From Luteibacter aegosomatissinici (GTDB lineage: Bacteria; Pseudomonadota; Gammaproteobacteria; Xanthomonadales; Rhodanobacteraceae): a DNA stretch of 64,000 bases. The stretch is taken from the NCBI RefSeq assembly GCF_023078495.1, contig NZ_CP095742.1, positions 1,116,001-1,180,000 on the forward strand, given 5' to 3'. Numbering within the stretch: the stretch's first letter is position 1; each line of letters starts with the position of its first letter. The translations under genes and the position numbers were made by a program. Shown here in pieces: positions 1 through 8,459 of the stretch. The notes beneath the pieces are model-generated. The model saw nothing but the letters and a program-made list of their open reading frames with translations. It was not told where the DNA came from and did not search any database.

Positions 1-70
1 CCCCTCGCCTCCGAAACTCGCCTCGAGGGTGGGCGCCGAAGACTCGTTTGGTCACTGAGGTGAATTGGCA
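1..70 (-). repeat. Hairpin-array repeat, truncated left arm (site 1)
   Basis: The first bases of the window match the inner end of the minus-orientation arm at 55740-55815, including the stretch CTCGCCTCCGAAACTCGCC and the following GAGGGTGGGC. The rest of this arm lies outside the window. Together with the arm at 346-690 it forms an inverted pair around a REP doublet, the same layout as at 55.4-56.4 kb. Confidence 0.75.
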
Positions 71-124
71 GGAGAGCGAGGGTGTGGCTCGATGCCTTGC
101 CCCGCCAGCCACCACGCAACGCCC

Positions 125-221
125 TGTAGGAGCCCACCCTGTGGGCGACATCTTTTAGCGAGCACGCCACAGGCCCTGCTGCGGTGAGGCGAAAGCTGTC
201 GCGCGCAGGGCGCGCTCCTAC
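125..221. repeat. REP doublet (GTAGGAG type) at site 1
   Basis: Two oppositely oriented REP-like palindromes are visible: GTAGGAGCCCACCCTGTGGG from 127 and, inverted, GCGCGCAGGGCGCGCTCCTAC ending near 221. Such GTAG-headed palindromes are typical REP/BIME elements mobilised in trans by RAYT transposases. No RAYT gene is in this window. The pair sits between the two inverted arms of the hairpin-array repeat. Between 222 and 345 I see no gene or further repeat. Confidence 0.75.
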
Positions 222-345
222 ACAGAGCAGGTCATCGCATGGCCTCGGATTGCCGTAGGCACTGGCTTTGCGCAACGAACGGTGCACCGCGTGAACGTAT
301 GCCGAGACAAGGTGTGTCGTGCCACCGCGCCAGGTGTACCGGCTC

Positions 346-690
346 GCCCATCAACCCACCTCATGGGTCAAAAGAGCCCTCGGTGCCCACCCTCGAGGCG
401 AGTTTCGGAGGCGAGGCCGACGGGAGGGAATAGCCCGCAGGGGGACGGCCATGGATGGCCGTTCCTTTTTGACGAGACACGGATGTCTCGTCGAAAAGCC
501 CCTCACGGCGGCCGGTTCGCGGCCGTAGGCCAATTAAATACATGGCCGCGTAGCGGCATCCTTTTCGAACGCTGGAGACTTGTCTGAGCAGCGAGGGTGG
601 GCACCGAGGGCTCTACGCCTCAAGGCTCAAGTGTGGAGCGCGATGGCGAAGCCGAGCCCCCCCGCGAAGCCGAAGGCGCGCCTAGTCGCA
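346..690 (+). repeat. Hairpin-array repeat, right arm (site 1)
   Basis: About 345 bp made of consecutive short hairpins, near-identical over about 260 bp to the reverse complement of 55540-55815. Visible stems include ACGGCCAT/ATGGCCGT at 445-462 and GACGAGACA/TGTCTCGTC at 471-492, then GC-rich stems around 510-560 and a tail near 595-690 related to 56320-56450. Short open frames run through it, but they follow the repeat, lack ribosome binding sites and resemble no protein family. I therefore treat the whole stretch from 1 to 730 as non-coding. Confidence 0.8.
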
Positions 691-730
691 GGGTGGATAC
701 CAAAAGCACCCCGTGCGTTAATTAGGGGAC

Positions 731-1666
731 ATGATCGAAACCGACCGACTCACCCGTTGCTATGGCCCGCTGACCGCGGTCGATTCGCTGACCCTGCGCG
801 CCGAGCCAGGCCAGGTCGTCGGGCTGTTGGGGCCCAACGGCGCCGGCAAATCCACCGCCATGCGCATGATCGCCGGCTTCCTCACCCCCACCTCCGGCAC
901 CGCCAGGGTCTGCGGCCACGACATCCGCCGTGAACCCCTCGCCGCCAAGCGGGCCCTTGGCTACCTGCCCGAAGGTGCCCCCAGCTACGCCGAAATGACC
1001 GTCCGTGAATTCCTCACCTTCATGATCCGCGTCCGCGGACTCGATCGTGAGGTGGCCCGGCGCCGTTTCGACGAGGTCATCATGCGGCTCGAACTCGAGG
1101 ATGTCCTCGAAGTGACGATCGGCACGCTCTCCAAGGGCCTGCGCCGCCGCGTCGGCCTCGCCCAGGCCATCCTGCACGATCCACCCGTGCTCATGCTCGA
1201 CGAGCCCACCGACGGCCTGGATCCCAACCAGAAACACTCCGTGCGCATGCTTATCGACGCCATGGCGCGCGAGCGCACCATCCTCATCTCCACCCACCTG
1301 CTCGAGGAAGTGCACGCCCTGTGCAACCGCGTGGCCATCATCGCCAACGGCAAGCTGCTGGCCGATGCCACGCCGGCCGAGCTGGAGGCGCGCAGCCGCT
1401 ACCACGGCGCGGTGTCCTTCAGCGCGCAGGGCAGCGGGGTGTCGCGCGAGATGCTGGCGCGTATTCCCGGCGTATCCATGACCGAGGTCGATCCGCTGGA
1501 TGGCCGCGTCACCGTGTTCCCCAAGCCGGGCCAGGCCATCCTGGATGATGTGCAGGCCCTGCTGCGTGAACAGAACCTGCGTATCACCGAAATCCAGCTT
1601 GAGCAGGGGCGCCTCGACGAGGTGTTCCGGCAGATTACGACGGCACCGCGTGGGGGTAACCCATGA
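731..1666 (+). CDS. ABC transporter ATP-binding protein, GldA-like
   Basis: A 311-residue nucleotide-binding subunit of an ABC-2 type exporter. It has Walker A GPNGAGKST at residues 34-42, a degenerate signature LSKGLRRR at 133-140 and Walker B VLMLDEPTDGLDP at 153-165, followed by a C-terminal regulatory extension usual for the GldA/CcmA-like group. The start has a good AGGGG ribosome binding site at 724-728. The stop overlaps the next start (ATGA), so it is translationally coupled to the permease and then to a GldG-like protein. The A-F-G set resembles the gliding-motility ABC system of Bacteroidetes. In proteobacteria the substrate is unknown, and motility should not be assumed. Confidence 0.9.
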   Translation: MIETDRLTRCYGPLTAVDSLTLRAEPGQVVGLLGPNGAGKSTAMRMIAGFLTPTSGTARVCGHDIRREPLAAKRALGYLPEGAPSYAEMTVREFLTFMIRVRGLDREVARRRFDEVIMRLELEDVLEVTIGTLSKGLRRRVGLAQAILHDPPVLMLDEPTDGLDPNQKHSVRMLIDAMARERTILISTHLLEEVHALCNRVAIIANGKLLADATPAELEARSRYHGAVSFSAQGSGVSREMLARIPGVSMTEVDPLDGRVTVFPKPGQAILDDVQALLREQNLRITEIQLEQGRLDEVFRQITTAPRGGNP

Positions 1667-2397
1667 GCGCCGTGTCCGCCATCGCCCGCCGCGAGCTGCG
1701 TTCGTACTTCGTCACTCCGGTGGCGTACGTGTTCATGGTGATCTTCCTGGTCCTGGCCGGCGTGCTCACGTTCTACACGGGCGATTTCTACGACCGTGGC
1801 CTGGCCGACCTGCAGCCGTTCTTCGACATGCATCCGTGGCTCTACCTGGTGCTCGTGCCGGCCGTTACGATGTCGATGTGGGCCGAGGAGCGCGCCTCGG
1901 GCACGCTGGAGCTGCTGTTCTCGCTGCCGGTCACGATCTCGCAGGCCGTGCTGGGTAAGTTCCTGGCGGCGTGGGCGTTCATCGGCATTTGCCTGGTGCT
2001 CACGTTCCCGATCTGGATCACGGTCAACTACCTGGGCGAACCCGATAACGGCGTGGTGATGGCCGGCTATATCGGCAGCTGGCTGATGGCGGGCGCCTTC
2101 CTCGCCATTGGTGCTTGCATGTCCACGGCGACGCGCAGCCAGGTGATCGCGTTCATCCTCACGGCATCGGTCTGCTTCGTGCTGCTGCTGATCGGGCAGC
2201 CGCAGGTGCTCGATTTCTTCCAGGATTCGTTGCCGCCCAAGCTCATTGGCGCCATGGGCCAGCTTTCCATCGTCCGCCATGCCAATGCGATTGCGCGCGG
2301 CGTGCTCGACCTGCGTGACCTGATGTACTTCGGCGCCACCATCGTCGCGTGGCTGGGCGCAGCCGTGGTGGTGCTCGATCTGAAGAGGACGCGCTGA
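1663..2397 (+). CDS. ABC-2 type permease, GldF-like
   Basis: A 244-residue integral membrane protein with about six hydrophobic segments. It starts with the cytoplasmic stretch MSAVSAIARRELRSYFVTP, typical of ABC-2 permeases (the RRELRSYF element precedes the first membrane helix). It overlaps the ATPase gene upstream by four bases and the GldG-like gene downstream by one base, so the three are made from one transcript. By family it forms the membrane channel driven by the preceding ATPase. What it moves cannot be read from the sequence. Confidence 0.88.
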   Translation: MSAVSAIARRELRSYFVTPVAYVFMVIFLVLAGVLTFYTGDFYDRGLADLQPFFDMHPWLYLVLVPAVTMSMWAEERASGTLELLFSLPVTISQAVLGKFLAAWAFIGICLVLTFPIWITVNYLGEPDNGVVMAGYIGSWLMAGAFLAIGACMSTATRSQVIAFILTASVCFVLLLIGQPQVLDFFQDSLPPKLIGAMGQLSIVRHANAIARGVLDLRDLMYFGATIVAWLGAAVVVLDLKRTR

Positions 2398-4259
2398 TGA
2401 AGCTGCCGTCGCTCACGCTCTCGCGCGCCAACCTGCTTCGCCTTGGCCTGCTGGCTATCGCTGCCCTGTTCCTCGTCGTGATCGGCTTCAGCTCCATGTC
2501 CTTGCGTACGGCGCGCATGGACCTGACCGAGGATCGTATTTACACGCTGACACCGGGCACGCAAAGCATCGTGGATAGCCTGGGCAAGCCGCTGACGGTC
2601 ACGCTGTATTTTTCCGACCACGCGACCCGCGATCTGCCCCAGCTGCGCAGCTACGAGCAGCGGGTGCAGGAAATGCTGCGCGAGATCGCGGTCCGTGCGC
2701 ATGGGCGCATCCGCTTTCGCGTGATCGATCCGGTGCCGTATTCCGATGATGAAGATGCGGCCGAGAGCTACGGGCTTACGCCCGCCAGCGGTGGCAGCAA
2801 CGGTGAGCGGGTGTTCTTCGGCCTGGTGGGTACCACCGGTACCGGCGACGCCGTCAGTTCGCAGGCTATCCCGTTCTTCGATCCCGCCCGCGAGGCGTTC
2901 GTGGAATACGACATCGCCAAGCTGCTCTATGAACTCGGGGCGCCGCGCAAGCCGAAGATCGGCGTGCTGAGCACGTTGCCGGTAGAGGGCAACATGGTGA
3001 TTGGCGAGCAACCGTGGACGGTGTTGCGCCAACTTGACCAACTGGCGAACGTCACCAGCCTGGATGCCGACGGGCTGAAGCAGGTTGACCCCTCCATCGA
3101 TGTGCTCCTGCTGATCCACCCGAAGAAACTACCGGAGGATGCGCAGTACGCAATCGACCAGTACGTACTGCACGGCGGCCACTTGGTGGTGTTCGTCGAT
3201 CCGGATGCCGAGATGGATACGGCGCCGCTCATCGATTCGAATGGCACCGTGGATGATCATGATTCCGACCTGCGCCGGCTGTTCGAGGCGTGGGGCGTGG
3301 TGTACGACCCCACGAAGGTGGTCCTGGACCGGTCGCAGGCGCTTACCATCGACCTGAATGGCAGCAGCGTGTCGCACCCGGCCATGCTCGGCCTTTCCAT
3401 GCAGGACCTGAACCACGACGACGTGGTAACGGCCAGCCTGCAGCGGATCAACTTCTCCACGGCCGGGTTCTTCGAACTGGCGCCGAATACCAAGGCACGC
3501 ATGCTGCCGCTGGTGCAGACCTCGGATGAATCCATGGTAGTGCCTGCGCAGAAGGTGCGCGATGCCGCCACGGATCCCTCGACGCTGCTGGAGAGCTACG
3601 AACCGGGCCATGATCGCTACGTGCTGGCGGCGCGCCTGCGCGACACGTTCCATAGCGCCTTCCCCGAGCGTAAGGGCAAGGGCCACCTGGACGTGGCGGC
3701 GGCAGCGGGCGAGGTGATTCTTATCGCCGATACCGATCTGCTCTCCGACCGGTTGTGGATCGATTCGCAGCCGCTGCTGGGGCAACAGCAACTGACACCG
3801 TTCGCGAACAACGGCGATTTCGTCGCCAACATCGTGGATAACCTCGGTGGCTCAACGGCCCTGCTGTCGATCCGCGGCCGCGCGAACCTGCAGCGCCCCT
3901 TCACGCGCGTGCGCGCCCTGCAGGCAGCGGCCGACCGTAAGTTCCTGGTCAAGAAACGTGAACTCGAGAACGAGCTCTACGAGACCCAGCGCCGCTTGTC
4001 CGAACTGCAGCCTGCGAAGGGCGCGGCCAGTGCCAACACCGTAACGGCGCAGCAGCGCAAGGAAGTGGAGCAGTACCTGCAGCGGAAGCTGGCCATCGGC
4101 AAGGAGCTGCGTGATGTGCAGCACCAGCTCAACGCGGAGATCGATGCGCTGGGCCTGCGCCTGAAGTTCATCAACATCATCCTGGTACCGGTGCTGGTGG
4201 CTGTCTTCGGCCTGGTATTCGGTTGGCGGCGTACGCGCCGCGTGCGTCGGGAGCTGTAG
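2397..4259 (+). CDS. GldG-like ABC transporter auxiliary protein
   Basis: About 620 residues, taking the ATG at 2397 that overlaps the permease stop (TGATGA) rather than an in-frame upstream codon inside the permease gene. An N-terminal membrane helix lies at about residues 14-33. A large extracytoplasmic region follows, typical of the ABC_transp_aux/GldG family, with the element DLTEDRIYTLTPGTQ just after the helix. A coiled coil rich in E, Q, R and K lies near residues 515-590, and one C-terminal helix ends in RRTRRVRREL. The protein probably acts as the periplasmic partner of the two upstream gene products. The residues give no enzymatic function. Confidence 0.85.
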   Translation: MKLPSLTLSRANLLRLGLLAIAALFLVVIGFSSMSLRTARMDLTEDRIYTLTPGTQSIVDSLGKPLTVTLYFSDHATRDLPQLRSYEQRVQEMLREIAVRAHGRIRFRVIDPVPYSDDEDAAESYGLTPASGGSNGERVFFGLVGTTGTGDAVSSQAIPFFDPAREAFVEYDIAKLLYELGAPRKPKIGVLSTLPVEGNMVIGEQPWTVLRQLDQLANVTSLDADGLKQVDPSIDVLLLIHPKKLPEDAQYAIDQYVLHGGHLVVFVDPDAEMDTAPLIDSNGTVDDHDSDLRRLFEAWGVVYDPTKVVLDRSQALTIDLNGSSVSHPAMLGLSMQDLNHDDVVTASLQRINFSTAGFFELAPNTKARMLPLVQTSDESMVVPAQKVRDAATDPSTLLESYEPGHDRYVLAARLRDTFHSAFPERKGKGHLDVAAAAGEVILIADTDLLSDRLWIDSQPLLGQQQLTPFANNGDFVANIVDNLGGSTALLSIRGRANLQRPFTRVRALQAAADRKFLVKKRELENELYETQRRLSELQPAKGAASANTVTAQQRKEVEQYLQRKLAIGKELRDVQHQLNAEIDALGLRLKFINIILVPVLVAVFGLVFGWRRTRRVRREL

Positions 4260-4263
4260 CGCG

Positions 4264-5139
4264 ATGGCCGGGGGGCTGCTGAAGTGGATCGTGCCGTGGG
4301 AGTTCTCCTGGAGCTTCCTCGTGCTGTTCATCGGAGCAGCGTGGCTCTATGTCGTGGGATCCCGGCGGCTGCGTGTGCCCCTGTCGCGCCAGGCTGCGTT
4401 CTGGACCGGCATGGCGATCGTGTACGTGTCCCTGCACACGTACCTCGATTACTTCTTCGAGCATGAGTTCTTCATGCACCGCATCCAGCAGGTGTTGCTG
4501 CACCACCTGGCGCCTCTGCTGCTGATCGCCTCGTACCCGGGCACGGTGTTGCGGGCCGGGTTGCCCCTGCGCTGGCGCGTGCGGTTGCGCCGGGTTGGCC
4601 GCGGCGTGGTGTGCAGGGTGGTCGCTGCCATCCTGTTGAACCCCGCGTTTGTCACCCTGTCGTTCGTCGCGTTGATCCTGGTCTGGCTTATCCCGGACAT
4701 GCAGACGCTGGCCATGCTGGACTGGCGCATCTATCGCTTCATGAACTGGTCGATGATCCTGTCGGGGCTGGCTTATTGGTGGCTCGTGCTCGATCACCGT
4801 CCGAAGCCGCCCGGCCGCATGACCCCAGGTATCCGCGTGTTGTCACCCGCGATCACGATGACCCCGCAGATCATCGCGGGCGCGATCGTGACCTTCTCGA
4901 AATCCGACCTTTACCCGATCTTCGAGATCTGCGGTCGTGCCTTCACCATGAACGTGCTGACCGGCCAGCTCATCGGTGGCGTCATCATGTGGGTGCCGGC
5001 GGCGATCATCGAATCGATCGGCGGCCTGCTGGCCATGCGCCAGTGGTTGCGCCTGTCGCGCACGGGGCGGCTGCCGAAGCGGCCGCCGCCGGTGCGCCGG
5101 GTCAGTAGACCTTCGGTACCTTTACCGCCTTCGCGGTGA
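4264..5139 (+). CDS. CtaG-family membrane protein (caa3-type oxidase assembly)
   Basis: A 291-residue polytopic membrane protein with about seven hydrophobic helices. It shows family features of the caa3_CtaG group: histidine-rich helix ends (HTYLDYFFEHEFFMH, QQVLLHHLAPLLL) and the conserved late motif TGQLIGGVIMWVPA. The family is linked to copper delivery or assembly of cytochrome c oxidase. No oxidase gene is in the window. It begins four bases after the GldG-like gene and is probably cotranscribed. Its last 38 bases overlap the convergent ppk2 gene tail to tail, and the proline/arginine-rich C terminus is made from that overlap. Confidence 0.8.
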   Translation: MAGGLLKWIVPWEFSWSFLVLFIGAAWLYVVGSRRLRVPLSRQAAFWTGMAIVYVSLHTYLDYFFEHEFFMHRIQQVLLHHLAPLLLIASYPGTVLRAGLPLRWRVRLRRVGRGVVCRVVAAILLNPAFVTLSFVALILVWLIPDMQTLAMLDWRIYRFMNWSMILSGLAYWWLVLDHRPKPPGRMTPGIRVLSPAITMTPQIIAGAIVTFSKSDLYPIFEICGRAFTMNVLTGQLIGGVIMWVPAAIIESIGGLLAMRQWLRLSRTGRLPKRPPPVRRVSRPSVPLPPSR

Positions 5140-5875
5140 CGTGTTCCTTCTGCGGCTTGCCTTTCAGTTTGGGCAGGTCCAGTTCTTCATCGGGGCACAG
5201 CTTGTCCGGGATTTCGTCGAGCATGTGGCGGATGAGGTTGAGCCGCCCGGCCTTCTGGTCGTTGAAGTCGGCGACAAACCAGGGGGCATCATCGGTGTGC
5301 GTGTGCTGGATCATCGCATCGCGAAGATCGCCCATTTCCTCGTACTTTTGCCGGCCCTTCAGGTCCACAGGCGAAAGCTTCCAGCGCTTCAGGGGATCGG
5401 CCGCGCGCTCGGCAAAGCGTTCCTCCTGCTCGGCCTGGTCCACGGCGAGCCAGTACTTCAGCAGGATGATCCCGTCATCGGTGAGAAGCTTTTCGAAGGC
5501 GGGGCAGGCCTTCATGAAGGCGTCGTACTGTTCTTCGGTGCAGAAACCCATCGCCGGTTCCACTACCGCGCGGTTGTACCAGCTGCGATCGAACAGCACG
5601 AGTTCACCGGCCGCAGGCAGGTGCGGTACGTAGCGCTGGAAGTACCACTGGCTTTCCTCCTCGGAGGAGGGTTTGCCCAGCGCGACGACGCGGGCGGCGC
5701 GGGTATCGAGCTTGTCAGTGATGGCCTTGATGGTGCCGCCCTTGCCGGCGGCATCGCGGCCTTCGAAGATCACGACCATGCGCTTGCCGGTACGGCGCAG
5801 CCAGCGGGTGAGGCCCACGAGTTCGATCTGAAGGTCTTCGAGCGCGTGTTCGTAAGCTTTCTTCTTTTTGCCCAT
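5102..5875 (-). CDS. ppk2: Polyphosphate kinase 2 family protein
   Basis: A 257-residue single-domain PPK2. It has Walker A GRDAAGKGGT at residues 39-48, the lid/Walker B element FDRSWYNR at 95-102 and the SQWYFQRYVPHLP motif that identifies PPK2 rather than thymidylate kinase. The family transfers phosphate between polyphosphate and nucleoside mono- or diphosphates in the cytoplasm. The presence of one domain suggests nucleoside diphosphate as acceptor (class I), but class assignment from sequence alone is uncertain. The N terminus MGKKKK is strongly basic. The gene stands alone, convergent with the CtaG-like gene and 80 bp from prfA. Confidence 0.9.
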   Translation of the reverse strand: MGKKKKAYEHALEDLQIELVGLTRWLRRTGKRMVVIFEGRDAAGKGGTIKAITDKLDTRAARVVALGKPSSEEESQWYFQRYVPHLPAAGELVLFDRSWYNRAVVEPAMGFCTEEQYDAFMKACPAFEKLLTDDGIILLKYWLAVDQAEQEERFAERAADPLKRWKLSPVDLKGRQKYEEMGDLRDAMIQHTHTDDAPWFVADFNDQKAGRLNLIRHMLDEIPDKLCPDEELDLPKLKGKPQKEHVTAKAVKVPKVY

Positions 5876-5955
5876 GGGGCGGGGTCCTTGGGTGGTTTGG
5901 GCCCAAGAATGCCACGCGATGCGTCATCGCTTCGTGGCGGTATCTTCCGCCACGG

Positions 5956-7038
5956 TCAGCTGTTCGCCGTCAGGCTCTGCAGCTCATCGGCCTGGTTCTC
6001 GCGGGTGAGCGTATCGACCAGCTCATCCAGGTCGCCCTGCATCACCTCGGTGAGGCGGTACAGGGTGAGGTTGATGCGGTGATCGGTGATGCGGCCCTGC
6101 GGGAAGTTGTACGTGCGGATGCGCTGGCTGCGATCGCCCGAGCCCACCTGCAGGCGGCGTTCTTCGGCCTGGGCGGCGCTCTGCTTGCTGCGCTCGGCAT
6201 CGAGCAGGCGGGCCTTCAGCAGGCTCATGGCACGCGCACGGTTCTTGTGCTGGCTGCGCTCGTCCTGGCATTCCACCACCGTGCCCGTGGGCAGGTGGGT
6301 AATGCGGATCGCCGAATCGGTCTTGTTCACGTGCTGGCCACCCGCGCCGGAGGCGCGGAAGGTGTCGACCTTCAGGTCGCCATCGCGGATCTCGATCTCG
6401 CCCACCTCATCCTGCTCGGGCAGGATCGCCACGGTGGCGGCGGAGGTGTGGATGCGGCCCTGGGATTCGGTGTCCGGCACGCGTTGCACGCGATGTGTGC
6501 CCGATTCGAACTTCAGCCGGGAATACGCGCCGCGGCCTTCGATACGGGCGACGATTTCCTTATAGCCGCCGTGCTCGCCTTCGTTGGCGTTGAGGATTTC
6601 CACATGCCAGCGCTGCCGTTCGGCGTAGCGGGCGTACATGCGGAACAAATCGCCGGCGAAGATCGCCGCCTCGTCGCCGCCGGTGCCCGCGCGCACCTCG
6701 AGGAACAGGTTGCCTTCGTCGCGCGGATCCTTGGGTAGCAACAGGATCTGCAGCTCGCCATCGAGCTCCACCAGGCGATTTTCGATCCGCTCGATATCGT
6801 CCGCGGCCATCTCGCGCATATCGGGGTCATCGAGCATGGCTTTGGTTTCCACCAGCTCGCGCTCGGCGGCGTCGTGCTCCTTCAACGAAGCGGCGACGGG
6901 CTCCAGCTGCGCGTATTCACGCGAAAGGTCCCGGAAGCGGTTGCCATCGGCCAGCACCTCGGGTTGGGCCAGCAGCAGGCCCACCTCTTCATGGCGTTCG
7001 GCGAGGGCTTCGAGTTTGCGGCGGATCGACGGGGTCAT
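5956..7038 (-). CDS. prfA: Peptide chain release factor 1
   Basis: RF1 of 360 residues, the normal length. It reads UAA and UAG in the ribosomal A site and triggers peptide release through the GGQ loop, seen here as [15 protein letters not shown]. The codon-recognition tripeptide, PAT in E. coli RF1, reads PDT here within [16 protein letters not shown] checked this on the bases (CCG GAC ACC on the minus strand). It lies 32 bp downstream of hemA in the same direction, the classical hemA-prfA operon. Confidence 0.96.
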   Translation of the reverse strand: MTPSIRRKLEALAERHEEVGLLLAQPEVLADGNRFRDLSREYAQLEPVAASLKEHDAAERELVETKAMLDDPDMREMAADDIERIENRLVELDGELQILLLPKDPRDEGNLFLEVRAGTGGDEAAIFAGDLFRMYARYAERQRWHVEILNANEGEHGGYKEIVARIEGRGAYSRLKFESGTHRVQRVPDTESQGRIHTSAATVAILPEQDEVGEIEIRDGDLKVDTFRASGAGGQHVNKTDSAIRITHLPTGTVVECQDERSQHKNRARAMSLLKARLLDAERSKQSAAQAEERRLQVGSGDRSQRIRTYNFPQGRITDHRINLTLYRLTEVMQGDLDELVDTLTRENQADELQSLTANS

Positions 7039-7070
7039 TTAGGGGCACGAAGGGCGGCTCAAGCCGTACA

Positions 7071-8342
7071 TCATGCGGAAACGTCGTCGTCCGGGTCCAG
7101 TCCGTAGAGGCGGCCGGCCGCGTGGAGCAGGTCAAGGTCGCCGGAAAGGGCGGCGTCGCGCAGGCGCGAACTGGGGGCGTGCAGCAGTTTGTTGGTGAGG
7201 GTGTTGGCGAGGAAGGCGAGCGCTTCCTCGGCGCTACGGCCCTTGGCCAGCATGGCCTGGGCCTTGGCCAGCACCTCGTCACGCTGGGCCTCGGCGGCCA
7301 CGCGGATATCGACGGCGGGGTTGCGCAGGTTCAGGGCGCGCCGCCAGGACATGTACCGCTCCACCTGCAGGTCGATGATGGCATCGGCCTCGCGGGCGGC
7401 CAGTTCGCGGGAGCGGCGGTTTTCATCGATCACCTGTTTCAGGTCATCGATGCCGTAGAGGTAGACGTCGTCCAGCTGGGCGACACCGGCCTCGATATCG
7501 CGTGGCACGGCGATATCCACCATGAACATGGGCCGGCGCCGGCGCTGGGTGATCGCATCGGCGACCATGGCCTTGGTGACCACGGGCAGGCGCGAGGCAG
7601 TGGAGCTGATCACGATGTCCGCCTCGGCCAGATGGCGGGGCAGGTCGGCCAGGGCGATGGCATAGCCGCTGTAGCGGCCGGCCAGTTCCTGGGCGTTTTC
7701 GAGGGTGCGGTTGGCGACGATGAGCCGGCGTACCTGCTTGTCGGCCAGGTGCCGGGCCGCCAGTTCGATGGTCTCGCCGGCGCCGATCAGCAGCACGCAG
7801 GCCTGGCGCAGGTCGGTGAACACCTGCTCGGCCAGGCGTACGGCGGTATAGGCCACGGAAACCGTATGGGCGCCGATCCGGGTATCCGTGCGGACGCGCT
7901 TGGCGACGGCGAAGGTGTGCTGGAGCAGGCGCTCCATCGGCGCCTTCAGCGCATTGGCGCCGCGCGCCTGCTGGTAGGCCTCCTTCACCTGGCCCAGGAT
8001 CTGGGGCTCGCCCAGCACCATGGAATCCAGGCCGGTCGCCACGCGGAACATGTGCCGCACGGCTTCCTGTTCCGCATGGCTGTAAAGGAACTCATCCAGC
8101 CTCTGCGGGGTCAACCGGTGTTGCCGGGAAAGCCACTGGCCCGGCACGGCCTCGAACCCCTCGGCCACGCTCACATACAGCTCGGTGCGGTTGCAGGTGG
8201 AGAGGATCATCGCCTCTTCCACGCCGGGCTGGCGGGTAAGGTCCCCCAGCGCCTCGGGGGCCACCGTGGCGTCGAACGCAACCTGCTCGCGCAGGCTGAC
8301 CGGCGCGGTGAGGTGGTTGAGCCCGAGGGCGATGAGTGGCAT
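7071..8342 (-). CDS. hemA: Glutamyl-tRNA reductase
   Basis: A 423-residue enzyme of the C5 pathway that reduces glutamyl-tRNA to glutamate-1-semialdehyde, the first committed step of haem synthesis. The catalytic cysteine is C50 in ILSTCNRTEL, and the HMFRVATGLDSMVLGEPQILGQVK region follows. A Rossmann NADPH-binding segment begins near VLLIGAGETIELAARHL, and a C-terminal dimerisation helix follows. It is transcribed away from the TPR lipoprotein gene, and the 117-bp gap 8343-8459 must hold both promoters. prfA follows in the same operon. Confidence 0.96.
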   Translation of the reverse strand: MPLIALGLNHLTAPVSLREQVAFDATVAPEALGDLTRQPGVEEAMILSTCNRTELYVSVAEGFEAVPGQWLSRQHRLTPQRLDEFLYSHAEQEAVRHMFRVATGLDSMVLGEPQILGQVKEAYQQARGANALKAPMERLLQHTFAVAKRVRTDTRIGAHTVSVAYTAVRLAEQVFTDLRQACVLLIGAGETIELAARHLADKQVRRLIVANRTLENAQELAGRYSGYAIALADLPRHLAEADIVISSTASRLPVVTKAMVADAITQRRRRPMFMVDIAVPRDIEAGVAQLDDVYLYGIDDLKQVIDENRRSRELAAREADAIIDLQVERYMSWRRALNLRNPAVDIRVAAEAQRDEVLAKAQAMLAKGRSAEEALAFLANTLTNKLLHAPSSRLRDAALSGDLDLLHAAGRLYGLDPDDDVSA

Positions 8343-8459
8343 GTCGGCGGCTGCGCTCGGCAGGGGTGGCGTCGGCTAAGCTAAGGGCGCATTGTGCGCT
8401 GACAGGGCCCCGGGCGCTTGCACGGGCCTGTCCGTAGCGGAAAAACAACGGAGAGTAGT

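Noticed and set aside
239-720. Several short open frames on both strands
   Set aside because: They lie in hairpin repeats also found at 55-56 kb, in different frames, without start signals or protein similarity.
731-4259. Gliding motility operon
   Set aside because: Only A, F and G homologues are present. Similar sets exist in non-gliding proteobacteria, so the function name would be misleading.
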